From positions 31,684,001-31,744,000 of the forward strand of contig OX485809.1 in assembly GCA_950295325.1 (NCBI GenBank): a stretch of 60,000 bases of DNA, read 5' to 3'. The notes under the pieces are model-generated. The model saw only the letters and a program-made list of their open reading frames with translations. It did not search any database and had not been told where the DNA came from. Shown one piece after another: positions 34,748 to 45,657 of this stretch (position 1 is the first letter of the stretch; each line of letters opens with the position of its first letter). A program made the position numbers and the translations under genes. Origin of the DNA: Polytrichum commune. Its lineage: Eukaryota > Streptophyta > Polytrichopsida > Polytrichales > Polytrichaceae.

Positions 34748-35207
34748 TCCATCATGCCTAGGTTTGCGAGGTCATTCTATGTTTAATTTATATGTAGCAC
34801 ATAACACTATATTCGTTAATCGGAGACTTTTGAAAGTCTCAAAATAAAATATGCCCATAGTTTGGGATGCCAATATTGTGGGCATATGGAATGTTGGGAA
34901 CATCAAGAACATGACAATTTAAAAATTTGCACGTAAAGAATATTCCTAATACTAAAAATAGAAAATTGCAATTATAATGAAAACGTGAACTCCATGTGGA
35001 AAATAACAAGCAAATCTAAAAAACAAATGGTTTATGTCATTATAGAGTTTGGGGTGCGCATCCCATAAGTAAGGTTCTTATGGTTTTGGATGGCACATCC
35101 CAAACGTATACCACAATGGAGTGTGACAAGTCTACTAAGTCTATTAAAAACCAAGACTACTAAGCACTAATGTTTTTTCCCGCCGTTAACTTTCACCTAT
35201 GTTATGT
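34748..35207. other. Convergent intergenic region with inverted repeats
   Basis: Lies between the 3' ends of gene C (+) and the DUF7869-like gene (-). It contains ATATGCCCA...TGGGCATAT (about 34849-34888) and a larger imperfect inverted repeat, 35047-35105 (GTTTGGG...CCCAAAC outer arms). No gene seen. Confidence 0.55.
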
Positions 35208-38200
35208 TTACCCATCTCCATCTTCCGCTTCATATCCATTCTCGGCGTCATTTTCCGCAGCTGCAATACGTGCCAAGTTGTCTTTGGCAAAATCTATATG
35301 TTTTTGGGGGATGGTCATTGCTTCTGTGTTGGAACCTTTGCGCGGCTTCCAAGCACAAAGTATAGTATCCGTGTTTATCCAAACCGGTGTGTACGCTGAG
35401 TCCACTGTCCACTTAAAATTCTTTTTGGTGTCCCAACCTAAATAAGTGCGGAGCACGTTCTGGTCTTTAGTGCTTGGACGACAATATTCCACCTCAATTT
35501 GACGAAAGTTGGGTCTAGTTCGAACAAAATTGGGTGAAGACAATGCTTTTACCAACCAAATTGGCTTGGGATGCTCCTCATCCCCTGCTCGTACGAGGAC
35601 CAAATACCCTTCATGGCAATCAACACCTACACGAAACGACGGTGCCGGTCGATTGCGGGCAGGGCCAACGTAATGCTCGTCCATTGCGAACTCTTCACGA
35701 ACGTCTCCATTGCTGAAAAACATAGTATCGGACTCGACAACCGTCAAACGACTTTGTGGCCAAAATCCTTGTATCAAAGTCGTACAGGTGTCGCCACCAA
35801 GTGTCATCAAGGCTGAGCGAATGCGATCCCAATACGCGATCAACGGTTCATGGGTATCTCTAACACGTCTTGTGATGTCCTCCTCACACAACTCTTTCCA
35901 ATATTCAATGAATCCGGATATGCCTTTGATGATTTCCGGCCCATTCCTCATGGGTTCGGGTTTGCAAGGCTTTGGTTCCCCATCCGGGACCAAACATTTC
36001 CCATCATTGTCTTGACGCCATACGAGTATACCATCATCCGGGCCCCAATTAGGAGATGTGCACAAAAGCTTGAATTGCATGGCCGGGAGACCATCGTCCC
36101 TCATATAAAATCGGAATTGTTGTGCTTTGGTATGCCCCACCAAACGGTCCCCTCCCTTCAACATGTATGGCTTGATGAAGGCCTTGAAATCTGGTACTTC
36201 CTCAATCAAGTGCGGAATTACTGGCATATGGTCCAAATCCATATACGATTTCATAAGAAGAGGTATGGTTGGAAAATCTTCTTTATGCAACTTCATGCTC
36301 CACCGTCCAAATGATGCATCAATGTCGTCGTGTGTATGTCCCACCATCAAGAAAGACACAAACACCTCCTTGAAGATTCTTTTCGCCACGAGCAATGACC
36401 AAAAACAAAATACGTATCGACATTTGTTGTCCTTCGCACAATTATCAAGTTGAACGTGGAGAGTTGGAGGCAATGGTTTTGCACAAATGGGCTCTCTGGG
36501 TGGTTTTGGCAATGACGACATACAAACCTCCTTCCCCGCAAGCACTGCCTCATAAAGGGATGTGGTTCCACAACCATCAAAAAGTGCACGGGAAGAATGT
36601 AACGGTGGCTTCTCAAGATCGCGCAACAGTTTTACAAATGAACCCACCGTGTGGTTAGCATCCCCAGGGTAAAAATCCAAACCATAATGGGCATACTTTA
36701 CGTCTCCATGGCCGTGGGCAATCATACCTGGAAAAAACAAACGATGCGTGACCAAAATAATCAAATAACCACTAAACGGATGTATGGAGTTGGACATTTG
36801 CCAAACACACCCAAGAAAATTGGATAGACTTTAAGCACGTAGTTGTGATTTCATACAAACCTGTGACAGCTACGGGCAACTTGAAGAGACCATCCGTGGC
36901 CTTTATTTTGCGTGCATAACAAGGGCATGCGGTTTTGGCGTGGTCCATTTTATCATGGATGACTGTTAGAACCTCTGTGGGCCTCATTATGGATAGAGCA
37001 CGATTCTTATAGTAATCTTGACGGTGTGCCTCTTGATTGTTGACATGCTCAATATATTTTTTCTGGTGTCTGGAATGAGATTCAGTGCCTATGGGGTGGG
37101 CGTCTCGAAGACCTTTGTATTTTTCACACATCGTACATCTTGCGAACTTGTCCCCGGGTCTTTTCAGAATGTATTCCGCAAACTGCTGGTTTTTAATCAC
37201 ACTCAACTTGGACAAAGAAATGGGCCCACATCCCGCTATGCGACCCACTTCATTGATGTCCGTTAAGATGTTCTTCCATTTTGTGCCCGTGGGCAATACC
37301 ATTTGAACAACCTTCTCCCCTGACGACAATGTCCTCGTCTTGTGGGGCATTGCATCGGCCAATGGCACTATGATGGTGAATAGTGTCGCGGACGCTTGTA
37401 GTGTAGCCTCCCTAGGTTTCTTTGTGCCCGAGTTGCCATGAAATCGAGAGCGGCGACCCAACGATGAATACTTTCGAAACCTATAAAAGTCAGCCTTGGA
37501 GACGGCGTGGATGGTATACCACGCTGTACAACACACATCAACATTCTCAAGTGTCACCACCTTATGCCCATGGGTATCAAGGTGCAAATTTCTGTGGACC
37601 TCGAGTTTCTTAGCCGACCTCATACGAAAATCCGCAAGCCACATCTCTTGACGCAGAGACCTAATTTTCTCCCGCGGGAAAAATTGGCAACATTTCCTCA
37701 CGCAACAATCCTTGCCGGACACTAGACGGATAGATTCGTCCCCCAAAAGCCGATCCCGTCGACGCTCCTTATCTCCGCGAGGCACACGGTTTGAATCATA
37801 TCTACGGAGGCCTTTGCGAGGACGTGTTGTGGCCAACAAAGCTAATTGTGTTTGCTTATGCCGCCGCTCATGATCCCACAAACTCACTTTCTCATGTAGA
37901 ACTTGACGAAGCGGCCATCGACGCAAGGAAAATCTCCATGTCACCGGGACCTCTACCGGAAGCAAAAAGTTCAAGATGCACACGCCAACATCATCGAGAC
38001 CTAGGGCGTTGGCATCGACACAATCACGGGGATTGGAGTTTCTACATATGCCATTTGCCACCGGGACACCAACCTCGTTGAGTAGAACGACATCAAGGCC
38101 AACCCATTGCTCCCTCCCGAAACCGGCACACAACGGAATGTCATCGTGGTCATCTCCGGAATGCAGAGATTGTTCGTGGACTTCCAAAGATTCATGGGAG

Positions 38201-38337
38201 GATGTATCCACAAACACCCCCCTCACGTTTGGCACACCATTACTATCTGCCGACGGGGAAAACAGTTCACATTCCGCATCGGATGACGATGCATACGTCG
38301 ACAACTCCAATGAACTATCACCCACGTGCAACGCCAT
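35208..38337 (-). CDS. DUF7869-like transposase-related protein, two exons
   Basis: Exon 1 is 38337-36861 and exon 2 is 36727-35208, with a 133-bp GT-AG intron. Splicing gives 998 residues with no internal stop. The N-terminal half is poorly conserved. The middle has cysteine pairs (CVRKCCQFF; CTMCEKYK about residue 395; TACPCYARK about 465), as in a zinc-binding region. Exon 2 carries QLDNCAKDNK (about 586-595) and VGHTHDDIDASFG (about 621-633), the signature pattern of the DUF7869 family, whose RNase-H-like character points to a DDE transposase relative. It is the only gene here with an intact, plausible mobility-related frame. It faces gene C tail to tail and shares upstream sequence with gene A. 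That it moves the gene A/B/C group is inference. Confidence 0.65.
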
Positions 38338-38659
38338 ACCGCCTAGACCAACCACCAGGAAATGATCAACCCAACCACCACCGCAATGCATACAAGAGAG
38401 GATAGAATATATGTGGAGATAAATGGCCCAAAATTGACAAACAAATTTTGGTGCACCATTGGAGAACCTCACGCACAAAGACGAACGCGCGTCCCAAAAA
38501 AACATTTTAAGCATACATCTAGGTTGTTCACTAATGTAAACAATACATGGACAAAGAGGAGAACAATTGTTAGTCGTCCAGAAGGGCCCTGCTGTTCGGA
38601 CCAGCGCCTGTCCCCATACAACCGACGACGAAATCAGAAATCTGAGAACGCCACATGCA
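38338..38659. other. Upstream of DUF7869-like gene; relic of gene A exon 3 end
   Basis: Contains the probable promoter and leader of the minus-strand gene. A decayed ACGAACG-type unit is at 38481-38494. From about 38620 onward short blocks (CAACCGACG, then the first palindrome) match the end of gene A copy 2 exon 3 on the plus strand. Confidence 0.4.
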
Positions 38660-38965
38660 TTTACGAACGCGCGTTCGTGACCTCAGTAACTTCTTCATGT
38701 GCATCCGGCGGCCTTCGAGATCCCTCATCTGAGAGCACCCTCAGGAATATCGGTTTGTAGGTCAAAGTACCATGTTGACTTAGGAACCTACGCGATATAC
38801 TATCACAAGAGAACACTTGTCCATACGAACAAAAGTAGTAAATTTGCAGATGATGCCTGAATCAACTCCAACAATATTTTGAACACTGAGCACCTCCATA
38901 TTGTGAATTTGATTATGTTGACTTTTACGTACCTACCCATTTACGAACGGACGTTCGTAAATGGG
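38660..38965. repeat. Duplicated gene A intron-3-like segment with two palindromes
   Basis: Palindromes at 38660-38678 and 38936-38965 (30 bp, 14-base arms CCCATTTACGAACG around GA) bracket about 250 bp. This segment aligns in patches with 49305-49640 of gene A copy 2 intron 3: CGGCCTTCGAGA against TGGCCTTGCGAGA, and CTTAGGAA...ATACTATCAC against CTTAGGAA...AGACTATCAC, followed by GGGTGCGACC. It is a relic of gene A-type sequence beside the DUF7869-like gene. Confidence 0.6.
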
Positions 38966-39099
38966 TGCGACCCCGTGTTCACATCCTTCACGGACGAGCG
39001 ATGAGCATATTTTTCTTGCTATTATGTGTTCGTAAATTACTGCCATACTGATGTGCATGAATGAAGATGTGTTGCTGGATGCGTAGACAATAATGACAT

Positions 39100-39912
39100 G
39101 TATTTACGAACGCCCGTTCGTAAATTCCCGACCATCATGTACCAATAGATACGGGTCAAATAAGTATGTATGATCCTCGAAGGCATATTTACGAACGCAC
39201 GTTCGTAAATGACTGTCATGTATTAAGTGCATGTGACTAACCATATGAGTACCTCAATCCATAACATGCTCTCATGTGGGATTTACGTACGCACGTTCGT
39301 AAATTACCGACCATCATGTACCAATAGCCACGGGTCAAATAAGTATGTATGATCCTCGAAGGCATATTTACGAACGCACGTTCGTAAATGACTGTCATGT
39401 ATTAAGTGCATGTGACTAACCATATGAGTACCTCAATCCATAACATGCTCTCATGTGGGATTTACGAACGCACGTTCGTAAATTACCGACCATCATGTAC
39501 CAATAGATACGGGTCAAATATGTATGTATGATCCTCGAAGGCATATTTACGAACGCACGTTCGTAAATAATTGCCATGGATTATGTGCATGTGACTATCC
39601 ATGAGTAGCTCAATCCAAAACATGCTCTCAGGTGGGATTTACGAACGCACGTTCGTAAATTACCGACCATCAGGTACCAATACATAAGGGTCAAATATGT
39701 TTGCATGGTCCTCGAAGGCATATTTACGAACGCACGTTCGTAAATAACTGATATGGATTACTTGCATGTGACTATCCATATGAGTAGCTCAATCCAGAAC
39801 ATGCTCTCATGTGGAATTTACGAACGCACGTTCGTAAATCCTTGCCATGTACAGGTCCGAATCGTTTGTCTAAACCTGAAGCTCCTCATCTTTACGAACG
39901 TGCGTTCGTAAA
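39100..39912. repeat. About 179-bp tandem array with two palindromes per unit
   Basis: Ten palindromes of the ACGAACG class start at 39103, 39188, 39282, 39367, 39461, 39546, 39638, 39723, 39817 and 39891. Spacing alternates 85 and 92-94 bp, then a final 74. The intervening sequences are themselves two alternating conserved spacers (CATCATGTACCAATAGATACGG... and ATTAAGTGCATGTGACTA...). The core is perfect in nearly all; the 39282 unit has one arm substitution (GTACG). Confidence 0.95.
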
Positions 39913-40429
39913 GTTCCGGTATTTACGGCGGTATTTACGGTAGGTACAACCTGTACTGTACCTGGGTGGTGTAGGGTTGGCGCACACCAAATGGCTTGAG
40001 CGCGTTCGGTGAGGTCTGTAGAGCGCACACTTGCATGTGCCGCTGAAAAGAGCTTTGTTGTGGGGGGAAGAGCTTTAAGTACTTCACCCCGCTGGTTCAA
40101 AATCCCTTGGATGCTCTTTAAAAAGCGGATTCCCGCCGCCTTCTTTGACCTAACAATCTCCCATTCCATCCATGCGGAATTATATAAATAGCACTGTCAT
40201 ATATGGAACATGCCTTGCATGCACGCCAACATATTGAAAATATATAAATCGGTTGCACACCTTAGTTGTGACCAAGGTCTCATCGAAATATATGTATATA
40301 CATATATATACACATAATGTCTAAATATGGAGATGGTTAACATTGAATATTTAATGATTTGCAACTAAGGTATAAAGTCCAAGTTAATTGACAATTGATG
40401 CCTAATAAAGTTATGAATGTCGAAGTCAT

Positions 40430-40490
40430 AGATATATATATATATATATATATATCTATACATATATACACATATACACACACACACACA
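40430..40490. repeat. TA/CA microsatellite
   Basis: A run of alternating TA, then ATACACATATACAC, then (CA)n. Confidence 0.9.
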
Positions 40491-41481
40491 ATGAGGTCAG
40501 AGTGGCTAAGAACATGTTGCGGACGCCCCTAAAATTATAGGTATCATATGTTTCACATCAAAAAATGACCGTAATATGGTCACCAAGTGTATGAATACAA
40601 CTAAAAAATCGGGTTAATCCATAATGGCTTGCACTAGGGTAGATTGAGGACACTATGAACTAATTATACCTAATAATATATGTAAGTTAGGTCTTCTTTC
40701 AAATGGTATCTAGGTGTGAAAATAAGGAATTAAAATGGCATGAGTAGGAAGGATTAATCAATTTGTAATGCTGCATAGTATGATAGCGTAATGATCATTG
40801 AGACTTGAAACCATACTAGCTACCGTAACGTTGAATCATAGTTACAATTATTATGTGTTTGACGTCCTATTGGAAATTGAATTTTCGTCCACTTGTTGTA
40901 AGGGTACGGATACACATTGGTTAAATGTTTATTAGATCATTGGTGATATTTATAGTTGAATGCATTGTTCGATTGTTAGTTTAAGTTGACACATGATTAA
41001 ATGAGTTGAGGTCCTATTGGAAATAGACTTTTAGGGTTTGGGGAAATGCACTATTAATTTGGAATGGTGCATACAATAGTATGTACTTACAATTAATATA
41101 TGTTTTGCATCCTATGAGAAGGATGTGCATCATCATAGCTTAAAGTGTTGATATAAATTGAAGTCTTAAGACATGCATGTTATTATAAGAAGATCGTGGA
41201 TTGTGTGATGAAATTTCACTCAGAACTATTAAGGTGAAAGAGGGAATATTTGAAATTTCACTTATCACCTAAACCAAAGTTTTATCTCAAATCTATTAAT
41301 TTGGAATGTGAAAATGACAATTGGCATCATTATCAATTATTATAGTTGTTATGAACGGAATTAAGCATTCTCCATCCAACCAACATTGGTAGACCAATTT
41401 GACATGCCCTCAGAAAACAACATGGCCACATATAAGAAAGGTTGGTAAGATAAAAAGATGCAGGGATGTAGGATTTGGGGG

Positions 41482-41504
41482 TAGGGTTTAGGGGTTTAGG
41501 GTTT
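41482..41504 (+). repeat. Degenerate telomere-like tract, TTTAGGG orientation
   Basis: TAGGGTTTAGGGGTTTAGGG-like sequence, the opposite orientation to the tract at 1126-1195, so the two flank the first gene A, gene B, gene C and DUF7869 group like a pair of chromosome ends. Only two to three units; it could be coincidence. Confidence 0.6.
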
Positions 41505-42107
41505 GTGAAAGTTGTGTATGTGGTATTTGGGTTTAGGTTTTAGATTGTTACTAGGATACATTACATACACAAACAATATTGACTCCTCAAAAACCCTTGT
41601 AATTGCACTAACTTCATTCATCACAAGCTCGTAGTTGATGCTAGCAAAATAGTTGACCACCCCAGAAATGCATTAGTTCAAGCTAACACCTAATATTGGA
41701 ACTTGAATTGACATCCTATCGTATAGCAACTCTGCGCAATCTCATATTATTATGAATTCCTTTTTGCATGTAATATTTATTTGAGGAACCATCGAATTAA
41801 TTGAAAGATATCTAGCTCTTACATAAACTATATTTTAAAACACCATATACATATCTTTGGGGGTGGATTCTACATTGACAACCTAGGAAATGACATGCAT
41901 TGTTTATTACAAATTAGCTGAGCATATTTTTCTAAAATATGTTTACAAGGAATCCAAATGTAGAGGTACTAAGGAAATAAAACGAGTAAAATTCATGTAT
42001 TTGAACTAAGCTTTTCAAGTTAATGCCCTAAACGCGTCCATTACATATAAATATGTCAAAGCATGAGAATAACATGAAGGGTTCCAATATACAACCATCT
42101 CCCATCT

Positions 42108-42172
42108 CCCATCGCATCCCATCCCATCCCATCCCTTCCCATCACCTCCCATACCATCCCATCCCATCTCCC
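42108..42172. repeat. (CCCAT)n simple repeat
   Basis: About a dozen imperfect CCCAT units just upstream of the G-box/telo-box pair of gene A copy 2. Confidence 0.9.
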
Positions 42173-42197
42173 TCCCAGCCCTAGCCAGTGGAGTTGT

Positions 42198-42226
42198 GCC
42201 ACGTGGCAGGTGCTGGGAAACCCTAG
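42198..42226 (+). promoter_or_regulatory. G-box and telo-box upstream of gene A copy 2
   Basis: GCCACGTGGC (42198-42207, containing CACGTG) followed by AAACCCTAG (42218-42226). The same two elements lie upstream of gene A copy 1. A pyrimidine-rich stretch (CCCCTTCCTCTTCTCCTC, near 42244) follows, typical of a plant transcription start region. Confidence 0.45.
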
Positions 42227-42339
42227 CGGCGCACCTACCTCCCCGCGCCCCTTCCTCTTCTCCTCATTTGTCATTTCGAGGAGAGGAGGAGCGGAGCGCT
42301 TAGAGAGCGAAGCTCTTGTTTTTTTTAGTCTTGAAGTTT

Positions 42340-42665
42340 TAAATTAGTTTTGTTGCAAGTTTTGAGAGATTTCAGATTGAGAGCTTGTGTGAAAGCTTTT
42401 GAGTTTGTGAAAGCTTTCATTGTGAAAGCTTGTGAGTTTGTGAAAGCTTTCAGTGTGAGAGTTTGTGAGTTTCAAAAGCTTGAGAGCTTGAGTAGGAAAG
42501 CTTCAGAGTTTCGGATTGAGAGCTTGAGGGTGATCTTTAGAAGCTTGAGAGTTTAAGGAAGCTTCAGAGTTGAAGCTTGAGAGTTTAGGGAAGCTTCAGA
42601 AGTGAATCTTGAGTGTTTAGGGAAGCTTGAGAGTTCAGAAGCTTGAGAGCTACAAGCTTGTGAGT
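42340..42665. repeat. Degenerate minisatellite (GAAGCTTGAGAGTTT)n in leader of gene A copy 2
   Basis: Many imperfect units of about 15-30 bp built from GAGAGTTT, GAAAGCTT and GAAGCTTGAGAG. The ORFs on both strands here are by-products of the repeat. Probably transcribed leader. Confidence 0.75.
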
Positions 42666-43134
42666 TTTGTGTACATGGGAGTATACTAGGGTTTGTATAT
42701 AAGCTGTGAAGGCTTGAGGTCTTCATTAGAGAGTTATCTGAGTGTGCATTTGAAAGGCAATTGAATGTGCAGTTGTGAGGATTTCTGGGATTTTCAGAAA
42801 GAGAAGAAGCAGGGTTTGAAGTGTGCAGCATTTCAATGTAATTTGTTATCATTTCCAACTCCTCTCACATTCTGAAAATGTTGCTTCTTGAATTCAATTT
42901 CTTTTGTTACATGCAATGTGAATTATCACTTTCTTCTTCATGTTTCATTCTGCATCTCATTCTGCATCTCAATTGCTTTATGATTCAAGATTTGCATCAT
43001 TCTGACCAAAATTTTGCAGGCACGGCTGCAAGCAGAGTAGCTAATAAGTGAGTTATATACATATACGTATCTATACGTATTCGTATATATGCGAATACAT
43101 ATATGTACGGACATGGGATCCCAAAACCATCACA

Positions 43135-43765
43135 TTTACGAACGCTCGTTCGTAAATGAACATACACTGCATACCCACCTCCATTTACGAACGCTCGTTC
43201 GTAAATGGACATACACTACATACCGAACCTCCATTTACGAACGTGCGTTCGTAAATACGCACTAATCGTTCTTTGAAATGATATATATTTACGAACGCAC
43301 GTTCGTAAATATACTCAAAATATCACTCAGATGGAACCTTAACTTTAATATGAACCTCTACGAATATCTAAAGAACAAATATAATTTTGCGAACACCAAT
43401 AAAACAAATCACCTGTACTTACGAAAGATAAATCAACCAAATGTCCGAAAAGATAGACCAAATGGACATACTTACGAACGCACGTTCGTAAATAAATCCA
43501 AATCTATAAAACCTATATCTTTTACGAACGATCGTTCGTAAAAATAACCAAATATATTACAAATACATTCATGACGAGTAGTCTCTTTGATCTTCATATC
43601 TTTTACGAACGCTCGTTCGTAAACTCAATACTAAAAAATTATATGATCTTGCAACCCCTCATTTACGAACGAATGTTCGTAAATATAATTACATCAATTG
43701 CAAAGACGCATTAACACTGCGTAGTCCGTGGGATATGCATGTCACTTACGAACGTTCGTTCGTAA
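43135..43765. repeat. Nine palindromes upstream of gene A copy 2
   Basis: ACGAACG-class units start at 43135, 43184, 43234, 43288, 43472, 43521, 43602, 43662 and 43746. Each has 9-11-base arms (TTTACGAACG and complement). The central dinucleotide varies: CT, CT, TG, CA, CA, AT, CT, AA, TT. They lie in an AT-rich stretch that ends TATTGTAG at the coding start, probably a leader intron. The unit at 43662 has one arm substitution. Confidence 0.95.
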
Positions 43766-43795
43766 AGTCACTAATTGTTTATATTCCTATTGTAG

Positions 43796-45091
43796 ATGGC
43801 AAGATCAAGCAGAAGCGCCATTGAGATGTTCGCGGTGAAGGTCGATGGCCTCCCAGAGTCGGTGTTAGACGATAACGGCAACGACAACTATGTCCCCAAG
43901 GAAGACTTCATGGGGGAGTGGACGGCATTGCCAGAGAATATCGGGGATGGCCTCTTCTGCATGCGCTTCACCTACGAGCTGGAGACAAGACCGGACCAGC
44001 CTGAACAGTGGGTTCAAATGAAGACGTGGGAGATAGAGTCCATAGAGGCCTAGGGGGAGTATGTAATTCTGGACATGAAGAACAAGAAGGATCATATCAA
44101 CCTCTTGTTGCATTTCCAGAAAAATACCTTCTCCTACCAATACGCCACCAATAACGTCGCGGAAGATGCCAAGCACTTCGACCTGGACGGCCTCTTCTCC
44201 AAATATGCGTTGAGCCCATACTGGACGGCAAGGAAATTGACCGCCCTTGCATTGAACATCTCCAAATACAACAGTGTGGTCACTGAGGCAAACAAGAAGA
44301 AGAAGAGCCCCAGGAAACCATCCACATCAGGGGCAGGAGGATCTAGAAGTGCACCCAGGCCTGTGCCTTCCGCTAGCAGGGCGACGGAGGGCCCCAGTAG
44401 ACACTCCACGCCATCGAAAAGGACAAGGGAGGAGATGGAGATATCGGGAGTAACAGAGACCGCGGAGGTGACCTCGCCTGTCGTAATGCCCACCCCCTTG
44501 AAAAAGGGCAAGAACCCTGACGCTGTGAAGGCCACGAGGATCCTTCGAGACTTCAACAACTACTCAAAGGATTGCTGGCCCATGGGACGCCACTTCACAT
44601 TCAACGTGGACTGCTTCAAGTGCGAGATGTCCCCCAACAAATGGGTGGTTCGCTCTCGCGAGAGCGGTGGTGTGAAGTGGCAGATAAATAATCTAATGAA
44701 CAACGTCAAGTGGGACAGGCAGACCGTCTGCGTCATGCCGAAGGGGCTGACATCTCGTCCGACGGAGAAGGACTGGCCACGGATCCAGAATGGAGAGTTC
44801 TGGATCATAGACGGCCAACACAGCTTGGAGGCGTCCCAGATAATCCTCAAGGACGACAACTTCCAGCATGAGCTGAAGGAGGACTTGTGCTACTGGAAGG
44901 CGTTCTTGGTGTGCTCGGACGATTGGGACAAGCTGCGGAAGATATCCACCTTCCTCAACTCCGGCAACAAGATCAAGGCCTTCGAGGCATCGTGGGCAGC
45001 CAACATAGTGGCTGCAAGGGACGTCTGGGTCGCCCACGGCTGCCCCCCTAAAAAAAGGGAGAACGCGAAGACGCCGTCTCCACAATGGAAG
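43796..45091 (+). pseudogene. Gene A copy 2, exon 1: ParB/DGQHR-like domain, one in-frame stop
   Basis: A 432-codon exon, starting at the ATG right after a TAG acceptor and aligned with copy 1 throughout. It is GC-richer than its surroundings. The recognisable domain includes GEFWIIDGQHSLEASQ (near 44790-44835), the same DGQHS block as copy 1. A basic KKKKSPRKPS linker and Ser/Pro-rich region precede it. An in-frame TAG at 44051-44053 lies where copy 1 has a glutamine codon, consistent with a single C-to-T change. Apart from that stop the exon is open. It ends AAG|GTGAGT. Confidence 0.7.
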
Positions 45092-45096
45092 GTGAG

Positions 45097-45179
45097 TTTA
45101 CGAACGAACGTTCGTAAATATCTTTGACATTCAAAATTTCAAGTTCTTTGACATTCAAACTTACGAACGTGCGTTCGTA
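45097..45179. repeat. Two palindromes in gene A copy 2 intron 1
   Basis: Intron 1 (45092-45212) holds a 22-bp palindrome at 45097-45118 with AA centre, starting five bases after the donor GT, and a 19-bp one at 45161-45179 with TG centre. Confidence 0.95.
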
Positions 45180-45212
45180 TTTTGTGCGTTACTGATGCAT
45201 TTCTTGCTGCAG

Positions 45213-45657
45213 GCATTCTGCGACGCGATGATGGACAAGTTCTCCTCCATCGACATGAAGTCTACAACAACCAAGTCTGTCTTGGAGCTCAAGGGTGAGC
45301 TCCGCCTCATCTGTTGCAACAGGGACACCTGGGAGTTGTGGACACAATTTTTTGATGCGCACAGCTCGGGTGATCTTGTCAACCCCGACACCGAGGAGAA
45401 GTACAGCGCGGAGAAGACCGGGGAGGCCCCTCCACTACTGAGGGAGTTCTTCAGGTCCCTTCAAGGGTTAACAGAGTCCGAGTTGCAGAGGTGCGCGGTG
45501 CATCTTCTTGGGAACACAGTGGGAAGAACCATCCCATACCCGAAGATATTTTTGAAGAGGCCAAGACACAAGCCCGGCACGTATTCCATCAAGGAATGGT
45601 GCGAACACCGCAAGCTGAAGACTGCTACAATGAGAGAATTGAGCGCCCTAATACCGG
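45213..45657 (+). pseudogene. Gene A copy 2, exon 2, first part
   Basis: Begins after TTGCTGCAG and aligns closely with the first 145 or so codons of copy 1 exon 2 (KFSSIDMK, ELKGEL, LVNPDTE, IPYPKIFLKRP, IKEWCEHRK). The frame is cut at 45657 by a 1,277-bp insertion and resumes at 46939. With one CCGG counted the two parts sum to 1,326 nt (442 codons) and stay in frame. Confidence 0.8.

Larger units (their letters stand above)
39913..42107. other. Long AT-rich non-coding stretch
   Basis: No gene supported over 2.2 kb. It contains TA and CA microsatellites at about 40430-40490 and a degenerate telomere-like tract at 41482-41504. The sequence between lacks ORFs of note and lacks the palindromes. 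Confidence 0.6.

Noticed and set aside
39100-39912. CRISPR-like array of short palindromic repeats
   Set aside because: Spacers are not unique but two alternating repeats, there are no cas genes, and the surroundings are plant nuclear DNA.
42350-42858. ORFs on both strands in the 42.3-42.9 kb region
   Set aside because: They follow a degenerate GAAGCTTGAGAGTTT minisatellite; no conserved counterpart upstream of gene A copy 1.
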